A stretch of DNA of 64,000 nt from Roseburia sp. 1XD42-34 (GTDB lineage: Bacteria; Bacillota; Bacilli; Bacillales; Amphibacillaceae): assembly GCF_009917385.1 (NCBI RefSeq), contig NZ_QWLJ01000003.1, positions 79,687 through 143,686 of the forward strand. The letters are read 5' to 3'. Shown here piece after piece: positions 27,937 to 37,907 of this stretch; the first letter of the stretch is position 1, and every line of letters begins with the position of its first letter. The notes beneath the pieces are model-generated. The model was not told where the DNA came from and made no database searches. It was given only the letters and a program-made list of their open reading frames with translations. Made by a program: the position numbers and the translations under genes.

Positions 27937-29949
27937 TTATTTTACTAATGCATTACTATCAATAATTAAAGCAACTTCACCATCACCAAGAATAGTCGCG
28001 CCAGAAATGGCAAATGTATTCGTTAAATAATTACCTAATGATTTTAAAACCACTTCCTGTTGACCAATAAACGAATCTACTACGAGACCTACCATTTTGT
28101 TCCCTTTTTTTACAATCACAATCGATAAGTACGCATTCTTTTCAGCATCAGCTGGTTGTTTGACATTAAATATGTCATTTAAAAATGCCAACGGTACAAC
28201 TTTCCCACGAAAGTCAATGACTTTTGTATGATGTGCATGCATCACATCGTCTTTATGCACAATGGCTGTTTCTATGATTGACGATAGTGGTATAGCATAT
28301 TTTTCCTTCTGCAATTCAATTAGCAGCACGGAAATTATCGACAAGGTGAGCGGCAATTGGATGGAAAAGACAGAGCCTCTGTCTTGTTTCGAATCAATTG
28401 TTATTTTTCCGCCTAACGACTCAATCGTATTTTTGACTACATCTAACCCAACACCTCGTCCAGATATATCCGATACCTGATCAGCAGTAGAAAAACCACT
28501 TGACATGATTAATTCAAATATTTGCTGATCCGATAAAAGTTCTGCTTGCCCTTCTGAAATGACTCCTTTTGTAATCGCCTTGTTTAATACCTTCTCTTTA
28601 TGAATTCCTGCTCCATCGTCTTCAATTTCGATAAATACATGATTTCCGCTATGATAAGCTTGAAGCTTCAATGTGCCATACTCTGGTTTTCCTTTGTTTA
28701 ATCTCGCTTCTTTTGCTTCAATACCGTGATCTATCGCATTTCGAATTAAATGTACTAATGGATCGCCAATTTCATCAATCACGGTACGATCCAACTCTGT
28801 CTCAGCGCCAATAATCTCCACTTCGACTTGTTTATTTAACTCACGAGCAACTTGGCGGATCATGCGTGGAAATCGGTTAAACACTTGCTCTATCGGAACC
28901 ATACGCATCGTTAAAATGATAGATTGAAGGTCACTCGAGACACGCGACATATGCTCGACCGTATCTTGTAAATCTTTGTTATCTAAATCAGCTGCTAATT
29001 GCTCTAATCTGCCACGATCGACAACTAATTCTTCAAATAAATTCATAAGTATATCTAAGCGATCAATATTAACACGAATGGTTTTATTAGCTACTCCTTT
29101 ATTAGGACGTTGTTTCGTTTCTTTTCCTTGCGTTGTGCTTTGATTTTCTTCAAGCTTTCGAGAATCTTGCTCCTTTTCTTGATGCTGCTCTATGTTAAAA
29201 GGAACAATTTCAACTGCTTCAATTTCAGAAACTTTTTCGATGTTGATTTGTATCGTTTCTTTTTTATGTTCAGAAATAAATAGAACCGTAAATGTATGAT
29301 CAAATTGCTCCTCTTCCAGTTCGGTTACAGACGGATCTGATTTGACAATTTCACCTAGCTTTTCTAAAACTTCAAAAATCATAAACACACGAGCGCCTTT
29401 TAAAAGACAATCTTCTCTTAACGTAATTGATATTTCATAATTCGTATAACCACGCTCTTTAGACTCTTGTAGAATAGTCATTGCGAATTCATCAATGTTT
29501 TTCATCTGCTGCGAATTTACGGCTAACTCTTGCGATGCTTCTAATTGAGGTTTCTCCTGAGGCAAAGTTTCGCCTTGCTCTAAGCATTTCAATTGCTCGA
29601 CGACGTCCGTTACATCCTTGCTTCCATTGCCTCCAGCCGAAATATCCTCTACCATTTCATGCAAATAATCAACGGCAGCAAACAAGACATCTATCATTTC
29701 GCTTTGAACACGAATCTTACCTTCTTTAATCGCATCAAATACATTTTCTAACTTATGGGTAAGACTTGCTAAGTCTTGGTATCCCATTGTTGCAGACATG
29801 CCTTTAAGCGTATGTGCTGCTCGAAAGATCTCTTCAATAATGGCTGTTTCCTCTGGTTGCTTCTCTAACGCTAGTAATTGGTTGTATAAAACTTCCAAAT
29901 GTTCGTTGCTTTCATCAATAAACACGGTTAAATATCCAGACGTATCCAA
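27937..29949 (-). CDS. cheA: Chemotaxis histidine kinase CheA
   Basis: The sensor kinase that phosphorylates CheY and CheB. In order: an HPt domain with FRAAHTLKGMS (His46), a P2 CheY-binding region (about 145-235), a linker rich in Gln and Lys, and a dimerisation domain near 290-350. The HATPase domain follows, with IRNAIDHGIE (N box), EIEDDGAGI (G1) and SDISGRGVGLDVV (G2). The CheW-like regulatory domain closes the protein (LTLSIISVLLIELQKEKYAI onward). The 670 residues are normal. Confidence 0.98.
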   Translation of the reverse strand: MDTSGYLTVFIDESNEHLEVLYNQLLALEKQPEETAIIEEIFRAAHTLKGMSATMGYQDLASLTHKLENVFDAIKEGKIRVQSEMIDVLFAAVDYLHEMVEDISAGGNGSKDVTDVVEQLKCLEQGETLPQEKPQLEASQELAVNSQQMKNIDEFAMTILQESKERGYTNYEISITLREDCLLKGARVFMIFEVLEKLGEIVKSDPSVTELEEEQFDHTFTVLFISEHKKETIQINIEKVSEIEAVEIVPFNIEQHQEKEQDSRKLEENQSTTQGKETKQRPNKGVANKTIRVNIDRLDILMNLFEELVVDRGRLEQLAADLDNKDLQDTVEHMSRVSSDLQSIILTMRMVPIEQVFNRFPRMIRQVARELNKQVEVEIIGAETELDRTVIDEIGDPLVHLIRNAIDHGIEAKEARLNKGKPEYGTLKLQAYHSGNHVFIEIEDDGAGIHKEKVLNKAITKGVISEGQAELLSDQQIFELIMSSGFSTADQVSDISGRGVGLDVVKNTIESLGGKITIDSKQDRGSVFSIQLPLTLSIISVLLIELQKEKYAIPLSSIIETAIVHKDDVMHAHHTKVIDFRGKVVPLAFLNDIFNVKQPADAEKNAYLSIVIVKKGNKMVGLVVDSFIGQQEVVLKSLGNYLTNTFAISGATILGDGEVALIIDSNALVK

Positions 29950-29963
29950 CTCTATCCCTCCAA

Positions 29964-31010
29964 CTATACTAATTTAGTTATTAAACAACTTACTTCGTCC
30001 AAAGGAACTTGCTTATTAACCAGATTTGTTGCCATTGCGGCTTTTGGCATACCATAGACAATTGCCGTTTCTTCGGACTCAGCAATGACATACGTTCGTC
30101 CGTCCCTTTTTTTTAGGCTTTTAATACCGTCTGTACCGTCATTCCCCATACCAGTTAAAATGACGGCAATCTTATTCACTTCCTGCAGTGGTGCAACGGA
30201 TGTAAAGAGCATATCGACAGACGGTCTGTGACCACGTAAAGGGTCTTCTTGTGTTAAATCGATAAACATCGAAGTACCTCTTTGTAATAACTTCATATGC
30301 CAGCCTCCTGGGGCAATGTATACAACGCCGTGTTGCAACCTTTCCCCATGCTCTGCTTCTTTTACAAGCAATTCAGACTTAAGGTTTAATCGCTCGGCAA
30401 GCGATTTTGTAAAACCAGCTGGCATATGCTGAACAACTAACACAGCTGCAGCCAAATTTTTAGGTAGTTGCTCGACAATTTGTTGCAGCGCTCTTGGACC
30501 ACCTGTTGAGGCACCAATTGCAACAATTGTTTGCTGATAATTAGCTAATTCTTTTATAGGCTCTTCGATTGGAAGTTGCTTTTTACTTGCTTTTTGTTGC
30601 CGTGGTAATTTTACCATTGAAGCAGTAATCACTTTATGAATAATTTCTTGTTTCATGGTTTCTATATCAATTGAAATGGCTCCAGATGGTTTTGCAATGA
30701 AGTCTACCGCGCCGCTTGAAATAGCTTGAATGGTTTTAATCGTTGCATCTTCTGTAACACTTGATAGCATGACGACAGGAATCGGATGTGTCTGCATAAT
30801 TTCCTTCAAAGCTGTGATCCCATCCATTACTGGCATCTGTACATCAAGCGTTATGACATCTGGAGAAAGTTGTTTTATTTTATGTAACCCATCTTCTCCG
30901 TTTCGAGCCGTTCCAATGACTTCAATGCGTGGATCACTCGCAAGCATATCTGAAAGTATTTTGCGCATAAAAGCGGAATCATCAATGACAAGGACACGAA
31001 TGATGTTCAT
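29964..31010 (-). CDS. cheB: Chemotaxis protein-glutamate methylesterase CheB
   Basis: Removes methyl groups from chemoreceptors when phosphorylated by CheA. The N-terminal receiver domain has the acidic pair in VLVIDDSAF, phospho-acceptor Asp56 in ITLDVQMP and Lys in FIAKPSG. The C-terminal methylesterase has Ser168 in AIGASTGGPRAL, His195 in VVQHMPAGF and the Asp in GMGNDGTDGI. The 348 residues match the family. It lies between flhG and cheA as in B. subtilis. Confidence 0.98.
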   Translation of the reverse strand: MNIIRVLVIDDSAFMRKILSDMLASDPRIEVIGTARNGEDGLHKIKQLSPDVITLDVQMPVMDGITALKEIMQTHPIPVVMLSSVTEDATIKTIQAISSGAVDFIAKPSGAISIDIETMKQEIIHKVITASMVKLPRQQKASKKQLPIEEPIKELANYQQTIVAIGASTGGPRALQQIVEQLPKNLAAAVLVVQHMPAGFTKSLAERLNLKSELLVKEAEHGERLQHGVVYIAPGGWHMKLLQRGTSMFIDLTQEDPLRGHRPSVDMLFTSVAPLQEVNKIAVILTGMGNDGTDGIKSLKKRDGRTYVIAESEETAIVYGMPKAAMATNLVNKQVPLDEVSCLITKLV

Positions 31011-31016
31011 GTTTAT

Positions 31017-31889
31017 TTATCTCTCCGTCCATAATCGTTTTAATTTATTCAAGAAGGTAGTAGTACTTGTTGTTTGGATCTTTTCTCCAATTCCTTGTTT
31101 CATATATGTGCGTACAAGTCGTTTCATTGCTTTACTTATTGCTGCCCGTTCATGAAGAAAAACAAACGGTGTTTGGCGAATAACAGCTTTCATAACAGTT
31201 TGATCTTCTGGTAAGGAGCCCAATAAATGAATATCGACTTGTAAAAATTGTTGGATTACTTTTCGAAAGCGGTTCAGCATGTTACGACCTTGTGATTCTG
31301 AGTAGGTACGATTCATTATCACGCTAATGGGCAATGTCTTATCGTGAGCAATGATATGTTTTATCATGCTATACCCATCTGTAATAGCAGTTGGCTCTGG
31401 TGTAGTAACAAGAAAACATTCATCTGCAGCTAAAATGAATGATAGGCTGTCAGCAGTAACGCCAGCGCCCATATCAAAAAATATATAATCATATGCAGCT
31501 TGCAGTGATTGGTACTGCTTCAAGAAAAACTCCTTTGTCGATGAATCCAATGAAAAAATATTGGTAAAGCTTGATCCTGCTGCAATATATTGTAGATTTT
31601 CTGGTCCTTGTTCGATAATGGACTGTATCGGACATCTTTCTTGGAACATATCGACAATCGTTTTCTCTATTTGTCTTCCAAGTAATATATCAATGTTTCC
31701 CATGCCAATGTCCATATCAATAATGAGGATATTCTTTCCTTGTCTGCCTAACTCTAGTGAAAAATTCAGTGTAATATTTGATTTTCCTACTCCTCCTTTT
31801 CCACTAACAACAGCAATAGTTCTCGCTTGCTTTTGCCCCTGCAATGCACGCAATTTATTTCGAAGCCCTGTCGCTTGGTCAATTTTCAT
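31017..31889 (-). CDS. flhG: Flagellar number regulator FlhG (MinD-like ATPase)
   Basis: A ParA/MinD-family ATPase, called YlxH in B. subtilis, that works with FlhF to set flagellar position and number and interacts with the FliM/FliY switch. The deviant Walker A is VVSGKGGVGKSNITLNFS, Walker B lies around NILIIDMDIGMGNIDIL, and a C-terminal amphipathic helix is plausible. ATG at 31895 sits too close to the GGAG ribosome-binding site, so ATG at 31889 is preferred. It overlaps the flhF end by about 11 bases. Confidence 0.95.
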   Translation of the reverse strand: MKIDQATGLRNKLRALQGQKQARTIAVVSGKGGVGKSNITLNFSLELGRQGKNILIIDMDIGMGNIDILLGRQIEKTIVDMFQERCPIQSIIEQGPENLQYIAAGSSFTNIFSLDSSTKEFFLKQYQSLQAAYDYIFFDMGAGVTADSLSFILAADECFLVTTPEPTAITDGYSMIKHIIAHDKTLPISVIMNRTYSESQGRNMLNRFRKVIQQFLQVDIHLLGSLPEDQTVMKAVIRQTPFVFLHERAAISKAMKRLVRTYMKQGIGEKIQTTSTTTFLNKLKRLWTER

Positions 31890-33000
31890 AAGCATTCTCC
31901 ATAATATTGGCAGCTAACAGTTCTGGCGACGGGTGAATTAAATCCTCTGGAACATCTTGGCCATTTGTTAAATATGCTACACCGACATGTTTCTCTAAAA
32001 TAATATTTAACATGCTGCCAAATTGTCTTGTTTCATCTATTTTTGTGAAAATGACCCGTGATATAGGTAAAGGCTCAAATTGAGTATAAATATCAACTAA
32101 ATCCTGAGGCTTGGCTGTTAAAGATAAAACTAAAAACATCGCCGCTTCTGTATTTACTTCTACATCTGCTTGAAGCTGTCTAATATATGCATCTTCTCGA
32201 AAATTACGTCCAGCTGTATCAATTAAAATGACGTCGTAGGCTGACAATTTTTGAATGGCTTGCTCCAAATCAGTTTTTGTATAAACCACTTCAATCGGAA
32301 CATCTAATATTTCAGCATACGTTTTTAATTGTTGGACCGCAGCGATACGATAGGTATCCGCCGTAATAAATGCAACACTTTTTCTGTCTTGTAATTTGCT
32401 TTGAGCTGCTACTTTAGCTATGGTAGTCGTTTTCCCTACTCCTGTTGGTCCAACAAAATAAACGAGTTTGTGGCGATAGGTTAAACCTTGAAAAGTAACA
32501 GATTGAAGGCGTTTTGTTACTTCTTGCTCAATGTCCTTGATAATGACTTGGTAACTTGGTTGTTGGTCAGCTCCATGCTTCTCCATCACTGCTTCTATGA
32601 AACTTTTAGCGAGTTGTGGATCTACTTCTTGTTTAAGCAAATACTGATATGCAGATTGATAGTCAAAAGGATAGTTCATCATGCCAATACTTGATTGATG
32701 CAATAACTGTTTCACCTGCTTTAACTCCTGTAATACAGGGGAGATATTTGCTTCATTAGAGGCTTCTTTCGTCTTGTTTACAGATATCTCCTTATCGCGA
32801 TGATGCAATGGTTTCTTAGGCAGCATTGGTTGTGGATCTTTCACAGCAACTACTTCAATCTGTCGTTTTTTTAATAGACCTAAAAATTTACGCTTGTTTA
32901 CTTGTCTGGATTGAAGAATAACAGCGTCATTTCCCAACTCTTTACGTATTTGCTTCATGGCTTCGGGCATCGATGCTGCCGTATATTTCTTTACCTTCAC
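31879..33000 (-). CDS. flhF: Flagellar biosynthesis SRP-like GTPase FlhF
   Basis: The third SRP-type GTPase, after Ffh and FtsY, and a determinant of flagellar placement. A basic N-terminal B domain (KKYTAASMPEAMKQIRKELG) leads to the N and G domains. Motifs are [16 protein letters not shown] (G1), ITADTYRIAAVQQLKTYAE (G2), VILIDTAGRNFRED (G3) and IFTKIDETRQFG (G4). The 373 residues match B. subtilis. The start overlaps the flhA stop by 4 bases. Confidence 0.97.
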   Translation of the reverse strand: MKVKKYTAASMPEAMKQIRKELGNDAVILQSRQVNKRKFLGLLKKRQIEVVAVKDPQPMLPKKPLHHRDKEISVNKTKEASNEANISPVLQELKQVKQLLHQSSIGMMNYPFDYQSAYQYLLKQEVDPQLAKSFIEAVMEKHGADQQPSYQVIIKDIEQEVTKRLQSVTFQGLTYRHKLVYFVGPTGVGKTTTIAKVAAQSKLQDRKSVAFITADTYRIAAVQQLKTYAEILDVPIEVVYTKTDLEQAIQKLSAYDVILIDTAGRNFREDAYIRQLQADVEVNTEAAMFLVLSLTAKPQDLVDIYTQFEPLPISRVIFTKIDETRQFGSMLNIILEKHVGVAYLTNGQDVPEDLIHPSPELLAANIMENAYEN

Positions 33001-35030
33001 GCTATATTCACCACCCCAACACTTTGTACTTGCACGTCTGGTTCCAGCTCATTGTAGGATAAGACAACAACATGAGGGAAAAACCGCTCTATCAATTGTT
33101 TTACATACATCCGTACAGCAGGAGAACATAGCAAAATGGCTGTTTCCTCTTGAAGTGTTAACTTTTCAACTTCTTCCTTCATATGCTCTAAAAGCTGTTG
33201 CTGCTGCTCTGGAACCATTGATAAAAAGCTTCCATGCTCGGTTTGTTGAATACTGTCAGCAATTGTTTTTTCTGCTTTTGCCGAAAGTGTAACAACTTTA
33301 AGCGATTGACCATCCTCTGTATACTGTTTCGTAATTTGGTTGGATAGTGCTTGTCGAACATATTCGGCTAACAAATCTGTATCATTCGTTAATTTTGCAA
33401 AGTCAGCCAAGGTTTCAAATATAATCGGTAAATTACGAATCGATACTTTCTCCTTCAACAACTTAGCCAGTACTTTTTGAATGTCTCCTACGGATAATGG
33501 CTCTGGAGTAACCTCTTCGACTAAGATAGGATAGCTTTCTTTGAGATGGTCGATTAATTGCTTCGTCTCTTCTCGTCCTAACAGCATATGCGCATGGCGT
33601 TTAATTACCTCGGTCAAATGAGTGGATACGACGGAAGGTGGATCAACTACTGTATATCCAGATAATTCCGCTTCATCTTTCCATTCCTCACTAATCCATT
33701 TTGCCGGCAAACCAAAGGCTGGTTCTGTTGTTTCTATCCCTTCTAAATCATCCTCATCCATATCAGGCGCCATTGCCAAATAATGATCGATTAATAACTC
33801 GCCAGATGCTACTTCTTCTCCCTTTATTTTTAAGCGATATTCATTTGGTTGCAATTGAATATTATCGCGAATCCGGACAACTGGAATAACAATGCCTAGT
33901 TCAATCGCCAGCTGTCTGCGAATCATGACAATTCGATCCAACAAATCCCCACCTTGATTCACATCAGCAATAGGAATGAGTGAATAACCAAACTCGAACT
34001 CAATCGGATCCATATTAATTAATTGGACGACATTTTCTGGAGCTTTCATCACGTCACTTTCGGTTTCATCGGTTTCTTCCTCACTAGGTTCCGCGACATT
34101 CTCCGCTTGTTTTAATAAAAGGTAGCCACTTAAGGCTAATAAGGCCGAAAGAATAGTAGTTAAGAAAAAGTTGATCGGAGTTAAGCCGAGTAAAAACACA
34201 GTTCCACTGGCAATAAATAATAGCTTCGGATATTGTAATAACTGCCCCGTTACATCCGTTCCCAAGTTTCCACTTCCAGCTGTACGTGTTACCACTATTC
34301 CAGTGGCCGTGGAAATAAGTAATGCTGGTATTTGACTAACCAAACCATCTCCAACCGTTAAGCGCATAAATGTATTAATCGCCTCTTGAAACGGCATATC
34401 CATTTGGACCATACCAATAATTAGCCCAAATATAATATTGATTAGAACGATGATAATGCCGGCAATCGCATCCCCTTTAACAAATTTACTCGCACCATCC
34501 ATGGAACCATGAAAATCTGCTTCTTTCTCAATCTTTTCCCGTCTTTCTTTTGCCTGCTGCTCTGAAATCAAACCAGCATTTAAATCTGCATCAATACTCA
34601 TTTGCTTTCCTGGCATCGCGTCTAGTGTAAAGCGCGCAGCTACTTCAGATACACGTTCAGAACCTTTTGTAATAACGAGGAACTGAATAATGACTAAAAT
34701 GATGAACACGACAAACCCAACTAATGGATTCCCCCCAATAACAAACGACCCAAATGTATCTACAACGCCACCAGCATCCGCTTCGGATAAGATGGATCTT
34801 GTTGTGGAAACGTTTAGTCCAAGGCGGAATAACGTTAACAACAATAAGAGGGTCGGAAAAACGGAAAATTGCAACGCCTCCTGCGTATTCATCGATACTA
34901 AAATGACAATGAGCGCTAGCGAGATGTTACATAGTATCAGAATACTTAATAACCACCCTGGAAGTGGTACGATTAACATAATAATGATTAAAATAACGCT
35001 TAAAAGAACGGATAGATCTCTTGCTTTCAT
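32997..35030 (-). CDS. flhA: Flagellar type III export protein FlhA
   Basis: The large export-gate protein that forms the nonameric cytoplasmic ring and takes part in proton-driven export. The first roughly 320 residues carry eight membrane segments, with the FHIPEP-type conserved region (RFTLDAMPGKQMSIDADLNA) in the cytoplasmic loop. The C-terminal half is the soluble docking domain, with YTVVDPPSVVSTHLTEVIK and VPEQQQQLLEHMKEEVEKL. The 677 residues are normal. It is followed by flhF with a 4-base overlap. Confidence 0.98.
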   Translation of the reverse strand: MKARDLSVLLSVILIIIMLIVPLPGWLLSILILCNISLALIVILVSMNTQEALQFSVFPTLLLLLTLFRLGLNVSTTRSILSEADAGGVVDTFGSFVIGGNPLVGFVVFIILVIIQFLVITKGSERVSEVAARFTLDAMPGKQMSIDADLNAGLISEQQAKERREKIEKEADFHGSMDGASKFVKGDAIAGIIIVLINIIFGLIIGMVQMDMPFQEAINTFMRLTVGDGLVSQIPALLISTATGIVVTRTAGSGNLGTDVTGQLLQYPKLLFIASGTVFLLGLTPINFFLTTILSALLALSGYLLLKQAENVAEPSEEETDETESDVMKAPENVVQLINMDPIEFEFGYSLIPIADVNQGGDLLDRIVMIRRQLAIELGIVIPVVRIRDNIQLQPNEYRLKIKGEEVASGELLIDHYLAMAPDMDEDDLEGIETTEPAFGLPAKWISEEWKDEAELSGYTVVDPPSVVSTHLTEVIKRHAHMLLGREETKQLIDHLKESYPILVEEVTPEPLSVGDIQKVLAKLLKEKVSIRNLPIIFETLADFAKLTNDTDLLAEYVRQALSNQITKQYTEDGQSLKVVTLSAKAEKTIADSIQQTEHGSFLSMVPEQQQQLLEHMKEEVEKLTLQEETAILLCSPAVRMYVKQLIERFFPHVVVLSYNELEPDVQVQSVGVVNIA

Positions 35031-35049
35031 GGGGGTCTCTCCTTATTGC

Positions 35050-36129
35050 TTAAACTTTTTTCTCTAACTTATATACATATGCCAAGATTTCTGCAACCGC
35101 CTGAAAAAACGCTTCGGGTATCACGTCACCAATATCCACAACACGATATAAAGAACGAGCTAATGGTTTATTTTCAATCGTCATCACACCATTTTCCTTC
35201 GCTACTTGCTTGATTCTTTGGGCAACTTCATCGACACCTTTTGCTATAATATAAGGAGCAGATGCTTTTTCTTCGTCATATTTAATCGCGATGGCCACAT
35301 GAGTTGGGTTCGTAATAATAACATCCGCATTTGGCACTTCACTCATCATCCTTCGTGTAGCCATTTGCCTCTGTCGCTCTTTGATTTTTGATTTAATCAA
35401 CGGATCTCCCTCAATATTTTTAAACTCGTCTTTGATATCTTGTTTGGACATCTTCATGTTTTTTTCGTAGTCGAATCGCTGATATGCGTAATCAAATACA
35501 GCTAAAAGAATCAAAATAATAACAGCTGTGATCCCCATATGGATGGTCACTTGTCCAAAAAACCCAAGTGCTGCATCAGCAGTCTTAAACGCCGTCATCA
35601 TCATCTCGTCCTTATAAAACCAAATTACCGCAAAAGTCACGGTACCGATACTTAAGATTTTTAATAAGGATTTGAGTAATTCAACAATTGCCCGTAATGA
35701 AAAAATCCGTTTAGCACCTTGAATGGGATCCATTTTTTTCAAATCAAACTTTAGTGGCTCGGTCGTAAATAAAAATCCGATTTGCATAAAGTTGGCCGCT
35801 AATGCAGCTATGATAGCGATGATCATAACAGGAGCCAACATCACTGCTGTTTCTATTGCAGCACCATTAAAAACTTGTGCCACCGTAGTTTCAGTTACTT
35901 GCCAATGAATAAATTCCGTAAACGCATGCTCATACATGGATGTCATCCGATCTTTCATGGAATTTCCAAATACATATAGCATCATGAATGTAAATAGCAA
36001 TAAAATTGCCGTATTTACATCCTGGCTCTTGGCAACTTTTCCTTTTTTCCGTTCGTCCTGACGTTTTTTCGGGGTAGCCTTTTCCGTCTTTTCACCTGCA
36101 AAATATTGTAAATCCAGTTTTATTTGCAA
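35050..36129 (-). CDS. flhB: Flagellar export switch protein FlhB
   Basis: FlhB switches export specificity from rod/hook to filament substrates after autocleavage. It begins LQIKLDLQYFAGEKTEKATP and has four membrane segments. The self-cleaving Asn-Pro-Thr-His is in VIITNPTHVAIAIKYD, followed by APYIIAKGVDEVAQRI. The frame extends upstream into fliR, but the TTG at 36129 has GAGGTGG at good spacing and matches family N-termini. That start is one base after the fliR TAA, giving about 359 residues. Confidence 0.95.
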   Translation of the reverse strand: MQIKLDLQYFAGEKTEKATPKKRQDERKKGKVAKSQDVNTAILLLFTFMMLYVFGNSMKDRMTSMYEHAFTEFIHWQVTETTVAQVFNGAAIETAVMLAPVMIIAIIAALAANFMQIGFLFTTEPLKFDLKKMDPIQGAKRIFSLRAIVELLKSLLKILSIGTVTFAVIWFYKDEMMMTAFKTADAALGFFGQVTIHMGITAVIILILLAVFDYAYQRFDYEKNMKMSKQDIKDEFKNIEGDPLIKSKIKERQRQMATRRMMSEVPNADVIITNPTHVAIAIKYDEEKASAPYIIAKGVDEVAQRIKQVAKENGVMTIENKPLARSLYRVVDIGDVIPEAFFQAVAEILAYVYKLEKKV

Positions 36130-36130
36130 G

Positions 36131-36910
36131 TTATCCACCTCCGAATAAATTCGTGAGACTGCGTACAGTCTCAAACAAAACCTCAAACAAATGCTTTGCT
36201 AATACGACATATAAACTCATAAAAAATAATAAGACGACAAAACTTACTAGAATTTTCAATGGCAGCCCTACGACAAACACGTTCAATTGTGGGACCGTTC
36301 TTGCTACAATCCCAAGCGCTACATCTACAAGAAATAAACACCCGACAATAGGGATCGCGATTTGAAAAGCAATCAGGAACATGTAATTAAAACTGTCTAT
36401 CACATATCGGACAATGGATTCATTTTGAAACGGGACTAATTGTTCTAACGGAATAAATTGGTAACTATTTATAATCCCGTCTATTAAAATATGATGGCCA
36501 TTAACCGATAATAGAAATAACAAAGCAACGATATAAAAATACTGTCCCGTTAAAGGGCTTTGGGCACCCGTTTGTGGATCTATGACATTAGCAATCGCAA
36601 AGCCCATTTGAAAATCAATAAAACCACCAGCAATTTGCACCGCAGACAAAATGATATATGCGATTAGACCTATCAATAAACCTACTGCTGCCTCCTTTAA
36701 CACTAGCAGAAAGTAATGTCCATCTATCGCTAATTGAGGGGCATCTACCGTATAAAATATTAAAAATGCAAGAAAGAAGCTTAATCCTAATTTAAACGGT
36801 CTCGGAATAGTACGATAGGAAAATAACGGCATCGTAGCAAAAAAGGCTGCTACTCTAACTAAAATCAATAAAAATACTGGTAAACTATTTACATGAATAA
36901 CATCTAACAT
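36131..36910 (-). CDS. fliR: Flagellar export protein FliR
   Basis: An integral membrane component of the export gate core with FliP and FliQ. The 259 residues contain six hydrophobic segments, with the characteristic RVAAFFATMPLFSYRTIPRP near the N-terminus, GGFIDFQMGFAIANVIDPQ in the middle and LNVFVVGLPLKILVSFVV near the C-terminus. The final FGGG overlaps the ribosome-binding site of flhB. It starts 3 bases after the fliQ stop. Confidence 0.97.
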   Translation of the reverse strand: MLDVIHVNSLPVFLLILVRVAAFFATMPLFSYRTIPRPFKLGLSFFLAFLIFYTVDAPQLAIDGHYFLLVLKEAAVGLLIGLIAYIILSAVQIAGGFIDFQMGFAIANVIDPQTGAQSPLTGQYFYIVALLFLLSVNGHHILIDGIINSYQFIPLEQLVPFQNESIVRYVIDSFNYMFLIAFQIAIPIVGCLFLVDVALGIVARTVPQLNVFVVGLPLKILVSFVVLLFFMSLYVVLAKHLFEVLFETVRSLTNLFGGG

Positions 36911-36913
36911 TTT

Positions 36914-37183
36914 TTATCCCACAAACTGATTCATATTTTGAAATAAATTAGAAGTGAACTCCACCATTTGCGTTAGCATCCAAGGACCGAAAAACACCAA
37001 TCCAACCAGAACAGCAATAATTTTCGGGATAAATGCCAAGGTTTGCTCTTGTATCTGTGTTGTAGCTTGAAATATACTGACAAGTAATCCTACAGCTAGA
37101 GCGAGCAAAAGCAGTGGTCCAGTTACAAGTAATATAGTAAATACGCCTTTTTCTGCAAGCGTTAAAACAAATTCGCTGCTCAT
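36914..37183 (-). CDS. fliQ: Flagellar export protein FliQ
   Basis: A small 89-residue inner-membrane subunit of the export gate with two membrane helices. The first helix region is TILLVTGPLLLLALAVGLLV. Then comes SIFQATTQIQEQTLAFIPKI, the family signature, and the second helix. It lies between fliP and fliR; the 58-base gap to fliP shows nothing notable. Confidence 0.97.
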   Translation of the reverse strand: MSSEFVLTLAEKGVFTILLVTGPLLLLALAVGLLVSIFQATTQIQEQTLAFIPKIIAVLVGLVFFGPWMLTQMVEFTSNLFQNMNQFVG

Positions 37184-37241
37184 TTCTAATGCCCCCTATC
37201 TGTCTGGAAAATAGGACGGATTACCGTCCTGCAGCTTCGAT

Positions 37242-37907
37242 CTAAAAGCTGTCTAGTAATGAATGGGTAATTAAGTACCAACCATCTACCAGCACAAACA
37301 ATAAAATTTTAAACGGCAACGAAATCATAACTGGCGGTAGCATCATCATCCCCATAGACATTAATACACTGGCAACAGCCATATCAATAATAAGAAAAGG
37401 AACAAAAATCATAAATCCCATTTGAAATGCTGTCTTTAACTCACTAATCGCAAAGGCCGGAACTAATGTCGAAAGAGGTATTTCCTCAACGGTCTCCGGT
37501 CGCTCTAATTCGGCATAGTTCATAAACAAAGCTAAATCTTTTTGCCGGGTATGCTCAGCCATAAATTGTTTGATAGGAATACTTGCTTCCTCATACGCTT
37601 CATCCAATGTAACTTCCTCAGCGAACAACGGCTCTAAAGCATTGTCATACACCTCATTAAATATGGGAGCCATGATGAAAAAGGTAAGAAACAAAGCTAG
37701 ACCAATTAACACTTGATTTGGTGGCATCTGCTGTGTAGCCAATGATGTTCGAACAAAGGACAGTACAATAATAATTCTTGTAAAGCTGGTCATTAAAATT
37801 AAAATACTTGGTGCCAATGTAAGAACGGTCAATAATAAAATTAGCTTAACTGAAGTGGACACATTAGCAGGATCTGAACTCGAAAACATATCGATAAATT
37901 CATTCAT
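37242..37907 (-). CDS. fliP: Flagellar export protein FliP
   Basis: The pentameric core of the export gate. The 221 residues have the signatures ILLTVLTLAPSILILMTSF, TRIIIVLSFVRTSLATQQMP, PPNQVLIGLALFLTFFIMAP and FLIIDMAVASVLMSMGMMML. Four hydrophobic helices are visible and no long signal peptide is obvious. It overlaps the fliO end by 8 bases. Confidence 0.98.
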   Translation of the reverse strand: MNEFIDMFSSSDPANVSTSVKLILLLTVLTLAPSILILMTSFTRIIIVLSFVRTSLATQQMPPNQVLIGLALFLTFFIMAPIFNEVYDNALEPLFAEEVTLDEAYEEASIPIKQFMAEHTRQKDLALFMNYAELERPETVEEIPLSTLVPAFAISELKTAFQMGFMIFVPFLIIDMAVASVLMSMGMMMLPPVMISLPFKILLFVLVDGWYLITHSLLDSF

